Positions 1-8,702 of a stretch of DNA of 64,000 nucleotides are shown piece by piece. The stretch's first letter is position 1; each line of letters starts with the position of its first letter. A program made the translations under genes and the position numbers. Under the pieces are notes generated by a model. The model worked only from the letters and a program-made list of their open reading frames with translations, had not been told where the DNA came from and did not search any database. The DNA is from Streptomyces sp. NBC_00572 (GTDB taxonomy: Bacteria; Actinomycetota; Actinomycetes; Streptomycetales; Streptomycetaceae): positions 434,001 through 498,000 of the forward strand of contig NZ_JAPENX010000001.1 of the NCBI RefSeq assembly GCF_026341815.1, written 5' to 3'.

Positions 1-2035
1 CCTCGATGAAGGGGCGGACCATGTCGGCGGCGACCGGGCCCGGCCGGAAGAGCGAGATGTCGACGACGAGGTCGTGGAAGGTGGCGGGCTGGAGCCGGCC
101 GACCAGGTCGCGCTGGCCCGGCGACTCGATCTGGAAGCAGCCGAGGGTCTCGGTGGAGCGGATGAGCCGGTACGTCTCGGGGTCGCCCTCCGGGACCGCG
201 TCGATGTCCGGGCGGATGCCGGTGGCCCGCTCGACCTCGGCGACGGCGTGGGCCATCGCGGACTGCATCCGCACCCCGAGGACGTCGAGCTTGAGCAGCC
301 CGAGGTCCTCCACGTCCTCCTTGTCGAACTGGGACATGGGGAAGCCCTCCCCGCTGGTGGGCACCACGGGGGTACGGGCGAGCAGCGAGGCGTCCGAGAG
401 CAGGACCCCGCAGGGGTGCATGGCGGTGCCGCGCGGCAGCGCGTCGAGGGCTTCGACCAGCTCCCAGAGACGTCCGAACTTCTGGCGCTCGCCCGCGAGT
501 TCGCGCAGTTCGGGCAGTTCGTCGAGGGCGGCGAGCGCGTCGCGGGCGCGGATGTGCGGGAAGGCCTTGGCGAGCCGGTCGATCTCGGCGGGGTCCATGG
601 AGAGGGCCGCGCCCACGTCCCGTACCGCGTGGCGGACCCGGTAGGTCTCGGGCATGGAGACGGTGGCGACGCGTGCGGTGCCGAAGCGGTCGATGATCGC
701 CCGGTAGACCTCCAGGCGGCGGGCGGACTCCACGTCGATGTCGATGTCGGGCAGGGCGGTGCGGCGCTTGGAGAGGAAGCGTTCCATCAGCAGTCCGTGC
801 TCGACCGGGTCGGCGTGGGCGATGCCGAGGAGGTGGTTGACGAGGGAGCCGGCGCCGGAGCCGCGGGCGGCGACCCGGATGCCCATCTTCCGGACGTCAT
901 CGACGACCTGGGCGACCGTCAGGAAGTAGGTGGCGAAGTGGTGGTGGGCGATGACGTCCAGTTCGCGGTGCATCCGGTCCCAGTAGGCGCCGCGTTTCTC
1001 GTACCCCTTGAGGATCATGCCGGCGGCGGCCCGGGAGGCGAGGACGCGCTGGGCGGTGCGGTGCTCGGCGCCGACGAGGTGCGGTTCGGGGAAGTGCGCG
1101 GAGCCGATGCCGAGGTCGTCCTCGGGGTCGACCAGACAGGCGGCGGCGACCGTCGCGGTCCGTTCGAGGAGCCGGTGGGCGGCGTCCCGGCGGAAGCCGG
1201 CGGCCTCGACGATCCGTTCGGCGGCGGCCAGCATGTCGTCGGCACCCTTGAGCCAGGCCTCGCCACTGTCGAGCTCCTTGCGGGGGTCGACGGGGACGAG
1301 GCGGCGGGCGGAGTCGAGGACGTCGGCCACCGGGCCCTGGCCGGGGTCGGCGTAGCGGACGGAGTTGCCGATGACGGGCGGGACGCCCTGTTCGGCGGCG
1401 AAGCCGACGGTACGGGCGGCGAGCCGCAGGGAGCCGGGCCCGGTGCCGGAGCGCCTGTGGTCGACGGCCGCGAGGCGCAGCGCGTCGCCGTACCGCTCGC
1501 GCCAGGGGGCGAGCAGCCGGGCGGCCCGGTCGGGGCGGCCGGCGGCGAGGGCGCGTCCGACGTCGGAGTCGGGGCCGAGGAGGACGAAGACGTCTTCCTC
1601 GCACAGGGCGGACCGGGGCAGCAGGGGCCGCTCCCCTCTCCCGGCGTGGGCGGCGGTGATCATCGCGCAGAGCGAGGCCCAGCCGGTGCGGGAGCGGGCG
1701 AGGAAGAGGGCGCGGGGCGCGGACTCGTCGACGAAGGCCCCGCCCCTGACGGGCACCCGCCGTACGTCCCGCGTACCCTCGGGCCCCGGCACCCGCCCCG
1801 GGGCCGGCGCGGGCACCGTCGCCTCGTACGCGAGGTCCACGCCGAACAGCGGACGGACGCCCTCCTTCGCGCATGCCTTGGCGAAGCGGATCGTGCCCGC
1901 GAGGGTGTCGCGGTCGGTCAGGGCGAGTGCGTCCATGCCGCGCTCGGCGGCACGCGCGGCCAGTCGTTCGGGGTGGGAGGCGCCGTAGCGCAGGGAGTAG
2001 CCCGACGCGGTGTGCAGGTGCGTGAATCCCGGCAT
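1..2035 (-). CDS. dnaE2: Error-prone DNA polymerase III alpha subunit, 3' part off the window
   Basis: C-family DNA polymerase used in translesion synthesis and SOS mutagenesis. About 678 N-terminal codons are present; the rest lies beyond the left edge. The protein opens with a PHP phosphoesterase domain (HLHTASGYS from about residue 6) and carries the catalytic acidic motif PDIDIDVE near residue 426. The ATG at 2035 has GGGAGG 7 nt upstream. I call DnaE2 rather than replicative DnaE1 from the style of the N-terminus and from two LexA-type boxes just upstream. In actinobacteria dnaE2 is a known SOS gene, often next to an imuB-like Y-family polymerase, which would lie outside this window. Confidence 0.88.
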   Translation of the reverse strand, partial: MPGFTHLHTASGYSLRYGASHPERLAARAAERGMDALALTDRDTLAGTIRFAKACAKEGVRPLFGVDLAYEATVPAPAPGRVPGPEGTRDVRRVPVRGGAFVDESAPRALFLARSRTGWASLCAMITAAHAGRGERPLLPRSALCEEDVFVLLGPDSDVGRALAAGRPDRAARLLAPWRERYGDALRLAAVDHRRSGTGPGSLRLAARTVGFAAEQGVPPVIGNSVRYADPGQGPVADVLDSARRLVPVDPRKELDSGEAWLKGADDMLAAAERIVEAAGFRRDAAHRLLERTATVAAACLVDPEDDLGIGSAHFPEPHLVGAEHRTAQRVLASRAAAGMILKGYEKRGAYWDRMHRELDVIAHHHFATYFLTVAQVVDDVRKMGIRVAARGSGAGSLVNHLLGIAHADPVEHGLLMERFLSKRRTALPDIDIDVESARRLEVYRAIIDRFGTARVATVSMPETYRVRHAVRDVGAALSMDPAEIDRLAKAFPHIRARDALAALDELPELRELAGERQKFGRLWELVEALDALPRGTAMHPCGVLLSDASLLARTPVVPTSGEGFPMSQFDKEDVEDLGLLKLDVLGVRMQSAMAHAVAEVERATGIRPDIDAVPEGDPETYRLIRSTETLGCFQIESPGQRDLVGRLQPATFHDLVVDISLFRPGPVAADMVRPFIE

Positions 2036-2063
2036 GGCGCACCTCCCGGCTCCCGCATCGAAA

Positions 2064-2079
2064 TCGTACGTATGTTCCC
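2064..2079. promoter_or_regulatory. LexA (SOS) box, proximal to dnaE2
   Basis: TCGTACGTATGTTCCC matches the actinobacterial/Bacillus-type SOS box (TCGAAC-N4-GTTCGA) at 13 of 16 positions when the N4 bases are counted as matches. It sits 29 bp upstream of the dnaE2 start, where LexA would block transcription. The box is read directly; LexA binding is inferred from the family consensus. Confidence 0.65.
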
Positions 2080-2107
2080 ACCCCCTCGTTCTTCACCATA
2101 GCCCATT

Positions 2108-2123
2108 TCGAACGTCCGTACGA
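2108..2123. promoter_or_regulatory. LexA (SOS) box, distal, near-consensus
   Basis: TCGAACGTCCGTACGA differs from TCGAAC-N4-GTTCGA at one base. Its centre is 44 bp from that of the proximal box, close to four helical turns, so two LexA dimers could bind the same face. It lies between dnaE2 and the divergent membrane-protein gene at 2206 and could affect both. Confidence 0.75.
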
Positions 2124-2205
2124 TAAGCGTGCCGGGCCGTCCTCCGGTCAGCCATTCGGGCGCATCCCACCTGCGGAAACACCCCCTGCACCCGAGCGTG
2201 GGGGC

Positions 2206-3255
2206 ATGAGCCTCGTCGACGAACTGAAAAGCGCCGTCACCCCCCGAGCCGCCCTCCTTGTCGTCGGCGTCCTCGCTCTCCAGCTCCTCTTCATCACCTC
2301 GTACGTCGGGGCCCTGCACCACCCCAAGCCGAGGGACGTCCCCTTCGGCGTCGTCGCGCCCCCGAGGGTCTCCGCCCAGCTCGTCGAGCAGCTGGACCAG
2401 CTCCCCGGCGCCCCGCTCGACCCCCGTACGGTCACCGACGAGGCCACCGCACGGGACCAGATCCTGAACCGGGACATCGACGGCGCCCTGATCGTCAACC
2501 CCGCCGGCCGCACCGACACCCTGCTCGTCGCCTCCGGCGGCGGCACCGCGCTCTCCCGCACCCTGCAGGCGATCTTCACCAGCGTGGAGGAGGCCCAGCA
2601 GCGCACCGTACGGACCGTCGACGTGGCCCCCGCGTCGAGGGAGGACTTCAACGGGCTCTCTGCCTTCTACCTCGTCGTCGGCTGGTGCGTCGGCGGCTAC
2701 ATCTGCGCCGCGATCCTGGCGATCAGCGCGGGCTCCCGGCCCGCCAACCTCGAACGAGCGATCATCCGCCTCGGGGTCCTCGCGCTCTACTCGGTCCTCG
2801 GCGGACTCGGCGGCGCGATCATCGTCGGCCCGATCCTGGGCGCCCTGCCCGGCAGCGTCGCCGCCCTGTGGGGCCTGGGCTCCCTGGTCGTCTTCGCCGT
2901 CGGTGCCGCCACCCTCGCCCTGCAGGCGGTCTTCGGGATCGTCGGCATCGGCCTGGCGATCCTGCTCATCGTGATCGCGGGCAACCCCAGCGCGGGCGGC
3001 GCGTTCCCGCTGCCGATGCTGCCCCCGTTCTGGAACGCGATCGGCCCCGCCCTGCCACCGGGCGCGGGCACCTGGTCGGCGCGCTCGATCGCGTACTTCA
3101 AGGGCAACGACATGACCGGCTCGATGCTGGTCCTCTCGGCCTGGGCGGTCGTCGGCACGGTGATCACCCTGGTGATGTCCTCCCTGAAGCGCAAGCCCGA
3201 GTCGGAGCCCATCGCGGAGGAGCTGGACCCCGCGAACGGCGCGCCGGCCCACTGA
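2206..3255 (+). CDS. Integral membrane protein, ABC-2/YhgE-Pip-like (DUF3533 type)
   Basis: A 349-residue membrane protein. One transmembrane segment near residues 17-36 is followed by an extracytoplasmic domain of about 120 residues, then five or six hydrophobic segments between about 155 and 325, and a charged cytoplasmic tail. This one-plus-many topology is typical of DUF3533/ABC-2-like and YhgE/Pip-like proteins, thought to form export channels; no nucleotide-binding partner is adjacent. The ATG at 2206 has only a weak G-rich Shine-Dalgarno (gtgggggc). The gene is divergent from dnaE2 and its upstream region contains the distal LexA box, so damage-linked expression is possible but unproven. 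The substrate is unknown. Confidence 0.7.
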   Translation: MSLVDELKSAVTPRAALLVVGVLALQLLFITSYVGALHHPKPRDVPFGVVAPPRVSAQLVEQLDQLPGAPLDPRTVTDEATARDQILNRDIDGALIVNPAGRTDTLLVASGGGTALSRTLQAIFTSVEEAQQRTVRTVDVAPASREDFNGLSAFYLVVGWCVGGYICAAILAISAGSRPANLERAIIRLGVLALYSVLGGLGGAIIVGPILGALPGSVAALWGLGSLVVFAVGAATLALQAVFGIVGIGLAILLIVIAGNPSAGGAFPLPMLPPFWNAIGPALPPGAGTWSARSIAYFKGNDMTGSMLVLSAWAVVGTVITLVMSSLKRKPESEPIAEELDPANGAPAH

Positions 3256-3339
3256 ACCGAAAACCCCTGGCCCAACCCCTCATCGGCCGTTACGTTCGCG
3301 GGGCACCGCCCCACCACCCCCGAACCGACAAGGCTCTCC

Positions 3340-4281
3340 GTGACATTCGTCCGCCCCGCCCGTCCCGACGAACTCCCCGCCCTGGTCGAACACCCCGACG
3401 CCCCGGAACGCAACGCCGCCACCCGCGCGTACCTCACCGAGCTCCTCGACAGCGGGTGCACCCGGCCCGAGTGGTGCCTGGTCGCCGAGGACGGCGACGG
3501 ACGACTCACCGGCAGCGTGGTGCTGTGGACCATACCGGGGCACGAAGTCCCGCTCGCCTTCGTGCTGTTCGAGGCGCCGGAGGACTCGGCGGAGACCGGG
3601 GCCGCGCTGCTCGACGCGGCGACCGCCAAGGCCCGGGAGCTGGGCGCGACGGAGCTGGAGCACGTCGTCGACTCCCCCGCCCAGGCCCCGCAGTTCCAGC
3701 GGGACCCGGAGCGCCGGGGCGAGCTGCTGCGCGCATCCGGATTCGAAGCGGTCCGCGACGGGCGCCGGTTCAGCCTTCACGCCCCCGGCATGCCGGACGG
3801 GCCGCCCGCCGACGACCCCCGGCTCACCTTCCGCTCGCTCGCCGAACTCGGCCCCGAGCCCTTCGTCGCGGTCCTCGCCGAGCTGCTCGCGGACACCGCC
3901 GACGCCCGGCTCGCGGCCGACGTACGGCAGCACGGCGCCCGCCGCGCGGCCGAGCTGCTCTTCGAGGAGACGGCCGAGCTGAAGCACGAGCCCGGGTGGT
4001 GGGAGCTCGGCTACGACGCGGACGGCACCGTCGCCGTGATCAGCCTCCCCGCCGAGAACCCCAGCGTTCCGGTGATCGGCTTCGTCGGCGTCGCACCCGC
4101 CCACCGCGGCAAGGGATACGCCACCTCGGTCGTGGTCCGGGGCACGCGTGTCCTGGTCGCCGCCGGGGCGACCGAGATCCGCGGGGACTGCGACGCCGCG
4201 AACGTGGCGATGGCCAGGGCCTTCGAACGCGCCGGATACGTGAACTTCGCCGACCGGCTGGAGTTCGCCCGCACCCTCTGA
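3340..4281 (+). CDS. GNAT family N-acetyltransferase, probably tandem domain
   Basis: A 313-residue protein starting at GTG. The C-terminal half has a clear GNAT acetyl-CoA motif A (VAPAHRGKGYATSVV) followed by a typical N-x-x-M-x-x-x-F-E-R-x-G-Y end, so it should bind acetyl-CoA and acetylate an amine. The N-terminal half (about 1-145) has a weaker GNAT-like layout without a clear Q/R-x-x-G-x-G/A loop, suggesting a duplicated, degenerate first domain; length is about twice that of a single-domain GNAT. The substrate cannot be predicted. A strong hairpin follows at 4331-4375. Confidence 0.75.
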   Translation: MTFVRPARPDELPALVEHPDAPERNAATRAYLTELLDSGCTRPEWCLVAEDGDGRLTGSVVLWTIPGHEVPLAFVLFEAPEDSAETGAALLDAATAKARELGATELEHVVDSPAQAPQFQRDPERRGELLRASGFEAVRDGRRFSLHAPGMPDGPPADDPRLTFRSLAELGPEPFVAVLAELLADTADARLAADVRQHGARRAAELLFEETAELKHEPGWWELGYDADGTVAVISLPAENPSVPVIGFVGVAPAHRGKGYATSVVVRGTRVLVAAGATEIRGDCDAANVAMARAFERAGYVNFADRLEFARTL

Positions 4282-4330
4282 GCCGTACGTACGGCATACG
4301 GCACGAGGGCGGAAGCGGGCCTGCGGGGAG

Positions 4331-4375
4331 GGACCGGAAGCCCCTTTGCGCCCATGCGCGAAGGGGCTCCGGTCC
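4331..4375. terminator. Terminator hairpin between converging genes
   Basis: Long inverted repeat with arms GGACCGGA(A)GCCCCTT and AAGGGGCTCCGGTCC, one bulged base and a short GC-rich inner region. It lies between the converging GNAT and protease genes and could stop transcription both ways. Confidence 0.75.
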
Positions 4376-4390
4376 GGTTTCCCGGTTCGG

Positions 4391-5290
4391 CTAGAAGACG
4401 CTGACGCCGTAGGCGCTCAGCGCCTCCGTCACGGGCTGGAAGAAGGTCGTCCCGCCCGAGGAGCAGTTGCCGCTGCCGCCCGAGGTGAGGCCGATCGCGC
4501 GGCTGCCCGAGTAGAGCGGGCCACCGGAGTCGCCGGGCTCGGCGCAGACGTTCGTGCGGATCATGCCGTAGACGATGTCGCCACCGCCGTAGTTCACGGT
4601 GGCGTTGAGGCCGGTCACCGAGCCGCTGTGGGTGCCGGTGGTGGAGCCCCGGCGGGTGACCGACATGCCGACCGTGGCGTTGGCGGCGCTGGTGATGTCC
4701 ACGCTGCCGACGGTGCCGGACTTGGTGACGGTGCTGTTGGTGTAGCGGACGATGCCGTAGTCGTTGACCGGGAAGCTCGACCCGGCCGTACTGCCGAGGA
4801 CGGTGGTACGCGAGGAGTTGGAGTACCAGCTGCCCGCTCCGTCGGTGCAGTGGCCGGCGGTCAGGAAGTAGTAGTTGCCCGCGCTGTCCCGGACGTTGAA
4901 GCCCAGCGAGCAGCGCCAGCTGTCGGCGTAGATCGCGTCCCCGCCGGAGATCAGCTTGCTGAACTTCCCGGGGGTCCGCTCGACCCGGATGGCGCCCGCG
5001 TTCGCCCCGGCCTGGCGCTTGATCTTCGCGATCTCGGCCGGGGAGACGGTGGAGTCGGCGGTGACGACCACCGAGCCGGTGGCGGTGTCGACGTGCCAGG
5101 CGGTACCGGCCACGTCGGCGGCGAGCACGGCGTCGCCGGTCGCCGAGAGGGCGGCGGCGTCGTAGACGCGTGCGCTCTGTGCGGTGTCGGCGCTCGCGGT
5201 GGGGACGGCGAGCGCCGCGGCGGCGGCGAGTCCCGCCATGACGGCAAGCAGCCGGACGGTTCTCGTGGGGGTGGTGCGCGTGGTCCTCAC
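4391..5290 (-). CDS. sprB: Secreted serine protease, streptogrisin B-like (family S1)
   Basis: A 299-residue preproprotease. It has a signal peptide (cleavage near ASA-DT, residue 34), a propeptide to residue 113, and a mature chymotrypsin-fold enzyme starting ISGGDAIY at 114, giving 186 residues, close to streptogrisin B of S. griseus. The triad is His147 (LTAGHCTDG), Asp177 (NDYGIV) and Ser255 (GDSGGPLY); Cys pairs 127/148 and 249/276 match the family disulfides. The GTG start has GGAGG 7 nt upstream. The propeptide is a foldase and inhibitor that the enzyme removes itself. The gene stands alone between a convergent terminator and the DUF1684 gene. Product assignment is firm; the exact paralogue name is by similarity from memory. 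Confidence 0.93.
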   Translation of the reverse strand: MRTTRTTPTRTVRLLAVMAGLAAAAALAVPTASADTAQSARVYDAAALSATGDAVLAADVAGTAWHVDTATGSVVVTADSTVSPAEIAKIKRQAGANAGAIRVERTPGKFSKLISGGDAIYADSWRCSLGFNVRDSAGNYYFLTAGHCTDGAGSWYSNSSRTTVLGSTAGSSFPVNDYGIVRYTNSTVTKSGTVGSVDITSAANATVGMSVTRRGSTTGTHSGSVTGLNATVNYGGGDIVYGMIRTNVCAEPGDSGGPLYSGSRAIGLTSGGSGNCSSGGTTFFQPVTEALSAYGVSVF

Positions 5291-5463
5291 TTCTGTTCCT
5301 CCCGAGGGGAATCGGGGGACCGCCGTGGGGTGACGGGCCCGTGAGGCGCGGCCAGGGGCCTGCGCTGTGGGGGAGTCTCGGGCCGTACGACTTCACGCCG
5401 CAAGGGCGCCTTTCAGCCGTACAGCCCTCAACTACCCAGCATTCCACCCGAGTTGAGCAGCGC

Positions 5464-6282
5464 TCAGACCTCGCTCAGCCGCCTCTCCCCCGCCGGGACG
5501 GCGGTGTCCAGGGTGTTCCCCGGCGGCGGGAAGGGGCAGATGAAGTGGTCGGCGAAGGCGCACGGCGGCAGCAGCGCGCGGTTGAAGTCGACGGTCACCG
5601 AGCCGTCCGCCGCCGGGGCGGCCGGACGCAGGAAGCGGAAGCGGTAGCTGTCCCGGCCGCTGGTGGCGTCCGCGAAGACCGCCCACAGGGAGCCGTCGTC
5701 CTCGACGGCCACCTGAAGGGTGTGCTCGCCGCCGTGCAGGTCGAAGACCAGCTCCCCGGCGAGCCCGAGGCCACGCTCGACGCCGTCGGCGTTCTCCACC
5801 CGTACGCTGCGCGCCTCCTCGTACGGCCGGAAGACGCCGGGCACCACCCAGCGCTCGTCGTACGGGGTGGCCTCGACGCCCCGGAAGGCGCTGCGGGCCT
5901 CCGAACCGGGGTCGAAGTCCCGCACGGCCCAGAGCCCTTCGCGCCGCAGCACCACGAGCCGCCGGCCCGCCGACTCGACCCGGGACTCGTGGATCGGGCC
6001 GTGGTCGGCGGTGAGCCGGACCGTGCCGGTGAAGGACTTGCCGTCGACGGTGACCCCGTCCTCGGCGCCCGCGCTGAGGAGCACCTCGTCGCCGTCCTCC
6101 CGCCACTCCCCCGGAACGGCCGGAATGCGACCCTCCGGGTGGTCCGAGAGCCAGTGGGTGCCCGTGAGGGAGAGGGGACCGTACGAGGAGGAGACCGCGG
6201 CCTCCCGCTGCTCGTGCCAGCGCTGCCACTCCCGCCGGGGGTCCGTGCCCGTACCCGCGTCGGTGTCGTTGTGCGTGCTCAT
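5464..6282 (-). CDS. DUF1684 family protein
   Basis: A 272-residue soluble protein of the DUF1684 family: the N-terminal WRxxR...GPLSLTGTHWL pattern, a central DFDPGSEAR-like block, and a C-terminal block of the type DFNRALLPPCAF followed by CPFPPPGNTLD. These conserved Cys/Asn/Pro blocks are hallmarks of the family, which has no established activity but often occurs near amino-acid or sulfur metabolism genes. ATG at 6282 lies 5 bp after the stop of the upstream flavin monooxygenase gene, so it is the last gene of the eight-gene leftward operon. Its position suggests it acts on the product of the monooxygenases. Confidence 0.8.
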   Translation of the reverse strand: MSTHNDTDAGTGTDPRREWQRWHEQREAAVSSSYGPLSLTGTHWLSDHPEGRIPAVPGEWREDGDEVLLSAGAEDGVTVDGKSFTGTVRLTADHGPIHESRVESAGRRLVVLRREGLWAVRDFDPGSEARSAFRGVEATPYDERWVVPGVFRPYEEARSVRVENADGVERGLGLAGELVFDLHGGEHTLQVAVEDDGSLWAVFADATSGRDSYRFRFLRPAAPAADGSVTVDFNRALLPPCAFADHFICPFPPPGNTLDTAVPAGERRLSEV

Positions 6283-6287
6283 GGTGC

Positions 6288-7595
6288 TCAACCTTTCCAT
6301 ACGGGCTCGGGAAGCCCGAGGTGCGACCGCAGCGTCGTGCCGGAGTACTCCGTACGGAAGACTCCGCGCTCCTGGAGCAGCGGGACCACCCGGTCGACGA
6401 AGTCGTCGAGGCCGCCGGGGGTGAGGTGCGGGACCAGGATGAAGCCGTCGGCGGCGTCCGTGACGACGAACTCCTCCAGGGCCGCGGCCACCGTCTCCGG
6501 GCTGCCGACGAAGGACTCCCGGCCGGAGGTCTCGATCACCGTCTGACGGATCGACAGACCCTTGGCCTCGGAGAGCGCCCGCCACTTCCTCGCCACCGCC
6601 ACCGGGTCGGCGACCCGCACCCGGCCCTGGACGAGGGTCGAGTCGGGGTCGGGGTCGACGTCCGGGAGCGGTCCGTCCGGGTCGTAGCCGGACAGGTCGC
6701 GGCCCCAGATCTGCTCCAGGGCGAGGATCGCGTTCTGCGGGGAGACCTGTCGGAGACGGATCTCGGCGGCCAGTTCCTGCGCCTCGGCGTCGGTGTCGCC
6801 GAGCGCGTACGTGACCGCCGGCATGATCTTCAGGTCCTCGGGCGCGCGGCCGTACCGGGCGAGCCGTCCCTTGGCATCGGCGTAGAACTCCCGGGCGGCC
6901 TCCGGGGTGGAGTGCCGGCTGAAGATCACGTCGGCGGCCGAGGCGGCGAACTCCCGGCCCTCCGGGGAGTCCCCGGCCTGGATGACGACCGGATGCCCCT
7001 GCGGGGAGCGCGGGACGGTGAACTCCCCCTCGATCCCGAACTGCGTCCCGCTGTGGGCGAAGGGGCGCCGCTCCCCGTCCGGGGTCCAGGAGTCCCACAG
7101 CTCCCGGGCGGTGGCGAGGAACTCGGCGGCCCGGGTGTACCGGTCGGCCCGGTCCAGATAGCCGCCGCGCCGGAAGTTCTCGCCGGTGAAGGCGTCCGAG
7201 GAGGTGACGACGTTCCAGGCGGCCCGGCCCGCGCTGAGGTGGTCGAGCGAGGCGAGCCGCCGGGCCAGTTCGTACGGCTCGTTGAAGGTGGCGTTGACCG
7301 TACCGGCCAGGCCGAGCCGGTCGGTGACGGCGGCGAGCGCGTTGAGGACGGTGATCGACTCGGGCCGGCCGACGACGTCGAGGTCGTGGATGCGCCCGTT
7401 GTGCTCGCGCAGCCGCAGCCCCTCGGCCAGGAAGAAGAAGTCGAACAGGCCGCGCTCCGCGGTCCTGGCGAGGTGCTCGAAGGAGGAGAAGTCGATCTGC
7501 GAGCGGGAGCGCGGATCGGCCCAGACGGTGGTGGAGTTGACGCCGGGGAAGTGCGCGGCGAGGTGGATCTGCTTCCGTCCCTTGTGGGTGCTCAC
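6288..7595 (-). CDS. LLM-class flavin-dependent monooxygenase (NtaA/SnaA/DszA type)
   Basis: A 435-residue TIM-barrel FMN-dependent monooxygenase of the nitrilotriacetate/pristinamycin/DszA subfamily, using FMNH2 from a separate reductase. Family blocks include AARTAERGLFDFFFLAEG, SLDHLSAGRAAWNVVTS with nearby NFRRGGYLDR, and GHPVVIQAGDSPEG. Relatives YtnJ, YxeK and DszA oxidise sulfur-containing compounds. The GTG start at 7595 overlaps the TGA of the previous gene (GTGA), showing translational coupling; longer in-frame starts would run far into the upstream gene. No flavin reductase is encoded nearby. Substrate is inferred only from the locus: an S-substituted amino acid is plausible. Confidence 0.85.
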   Translation of the reverse strand: MSTHKGRKQIHLAAHFPGVNSTTVWADPRSRSQIDFSSFEHLARTAERGLFDFFFLAEGLRLREHNGRIHDLDVVGRPESITVLNALAAVTDRLGLAGTVNATFNEPYELARRLASLDHLSAGRAAWNVVTSSDAFTGENFRRGGYLDRADRYTRAAEFLATARELWDSWTPDGERRPFAHSGTQFGIEGEFTVPRSPQGHPVVIQAGDSPEGREFAASAADVIFSRHSTPEAAREFYADAKGRLARYGRAPEDLKIMPAVTYALGDTDAEAQELAAEIRLRQVSPQNAILALEQIWGRDLSGYDPDGPLPDVDPDPDSTLVQGRVRVADPVAVARKWRALSEAKGLSIRQTVIETSGRESFVGSPETVAAALEEFVVTDAADGFILVPHLTPGGLDDFVDRVVPLLQERGVFRTEYSGTTLRSHLGLPEPVWKG

Positions 7596-8656
7596 GCGTG
7601 CACTCCCGTCGTCGCGTACTGGCTGACCGGGCGGGTGAGCCCCAGGTGGTCGCGGAGGGTGACGCCCTCGTAGGTCTCGCGGAAGAGCCCGCGGTCCCGC
7701 AGCCGGGTCACGGTCTCGGCGGTGAACCGCTCCAGGTCCCGTTCGGGCACGGCCGGCACGAGGTGGAAGCCGTCGACCGCCCCGCCGCCGTGCCAGCCCG
7801 CGATCAGTTCGGCGAGCGCGCCGGGCCCGCCCTCGTACGCGTCGAGGTCGACGGTCGCCGAGAGCAGGACGCGCAGCTGACCGGGGTCCCGGCCGTGGGC
7901 GCGGGCCCCCTGGCGCAGTTCGGCGCGCAGGGCCGCGGCCTCCTCGGCGGAGGAGGCCCGGATCAGGGCCACGTCGGCGTGGTGGGCGGCGGTGTCCCGG
8001 GCGTCGGAGCGGGTGGCGTCGACGACGGTCACCGGATTGCCCTGCGGGGGCCGGGGGACGATCGAGGGGCCCTTGACCGAGAAGGTGGCGCCCTGGAAGT
8101 TCACATGGTGCAGCTTGCGGCGGTCGATGAACCGCCCGGTCGCCACATCGCGTATCTCGGCGTCGTCCTCCCAGCTGTCCCACAGCTTGCGGGAGACCTC
8201 GGCGACCTCGCCCGCCTCCTGCCAGAGCTCGGCGGTGGCCGGGACCGGACGGCGGCCGAAGAGCCGGGCCTCGGCCCCGGTCGGGGAGACCGCGATCCGC
8301 CAGCCCGCCCGGCCCCGGCTCACCCAGTCGAGGGTGGCGACCGCGGCCTGGACGTGGAAGGGCTCGGTGTGGGTGGTGGTCACGGTCGGCACGAGCCCGA
8401 CGGACCGGGTCTCGGGGGCGACCCGGGCGAGGACGGCGAGCGCGTCGAGGCCGGGCCGGGCGAAGGAGTCGTCGTGGGTGAGGAAGTCGAGCCCGGCGGC
8501 TTCGGCGAGCCGGGCGAGCGCGACGGTACGGGCGGCGCTGTCGGTGACGGTGTGTGCGGCCGTGCGGACGGCGGCAAAGGACGCGGCAGTGGGCGGGAAG
8601 TCGCCGGATCCCGGGGCGAGTTCGGCTGCCAGGTGGAGCGTTCGGGTGCTGGTCAT
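7592..8656 (-). CDS. LLM-class flavin-dependent oxidoreductase
   Basis: A 354-residue luciferase-like monooxygenase, shorter than its neighbour and only distantly related to it. It shows the family layout: THDDSF near residue 60, ATLDWVSRGRAGWRIAVS, and a GNPVTVVDATRSD block replacing the usual P...QAG region. The end (TYEGVTLRDHLGL) closely resembles the end of the downstream monooxygenase (EYSGTTLRSHLGL), so the two may be ancient paralogues. It shares a 4-base GTGA overlap with that gene, and both probably work on one pathway, for instance successive oxidations. The ATG at 8656 follows a short gap of 46 bp after the binding-protein gene. Confidence 0.82.
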   Translation of the reverse strand: MTSTRTLHLAAELAPGSGDFPPTAASFAAVRTAAHTVTDSAARTVALARLAEAAGLDFLTHDDSFARPGLDALAVLARVAPETRSVGLVPTVTTTHTEPFHVQAAVATLDWVSRGRAGWRIAVSPTGAEARLFGRRPVPATAELWQEAGEVAEVSRKLWDSWEDDAEIRDVATGRFIDRRKLHHVNFQGATFSVKGPSIVPRPPQGNPVTVVDATRSDARDTAAHHADVALIRASSAEEAAALRAELRQGARAHGRDPGQLRVLLSATVDLDAYEGGPGALAELIAGWHGGGAVDGFHLVPAVPERDLERFTAETVTRLRDRGLFRETYEGVTLRDHLGLTRPVSQYATTGVHA

Positions 8657-8702
8657 GCGGTCTCTCTCGAAGCGACGTGAAGCGAACGGAGCGGCGGACG
8701 GG

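Noticed and set aside
74..2101. Long plus-strand frame (675 codons) opposite dnaE2
   Set aside because: It is a shadow of the minus-strand polymerase gene; no ribosome site and composition is the mirror of the real frame.
2685..4394. Long Arg/Pro-rich plus-strand frame over the membrane protein and GNAT genes
   Set aside because: An out-of-frame shadow in GC-rich DNA with no recognisable protein.
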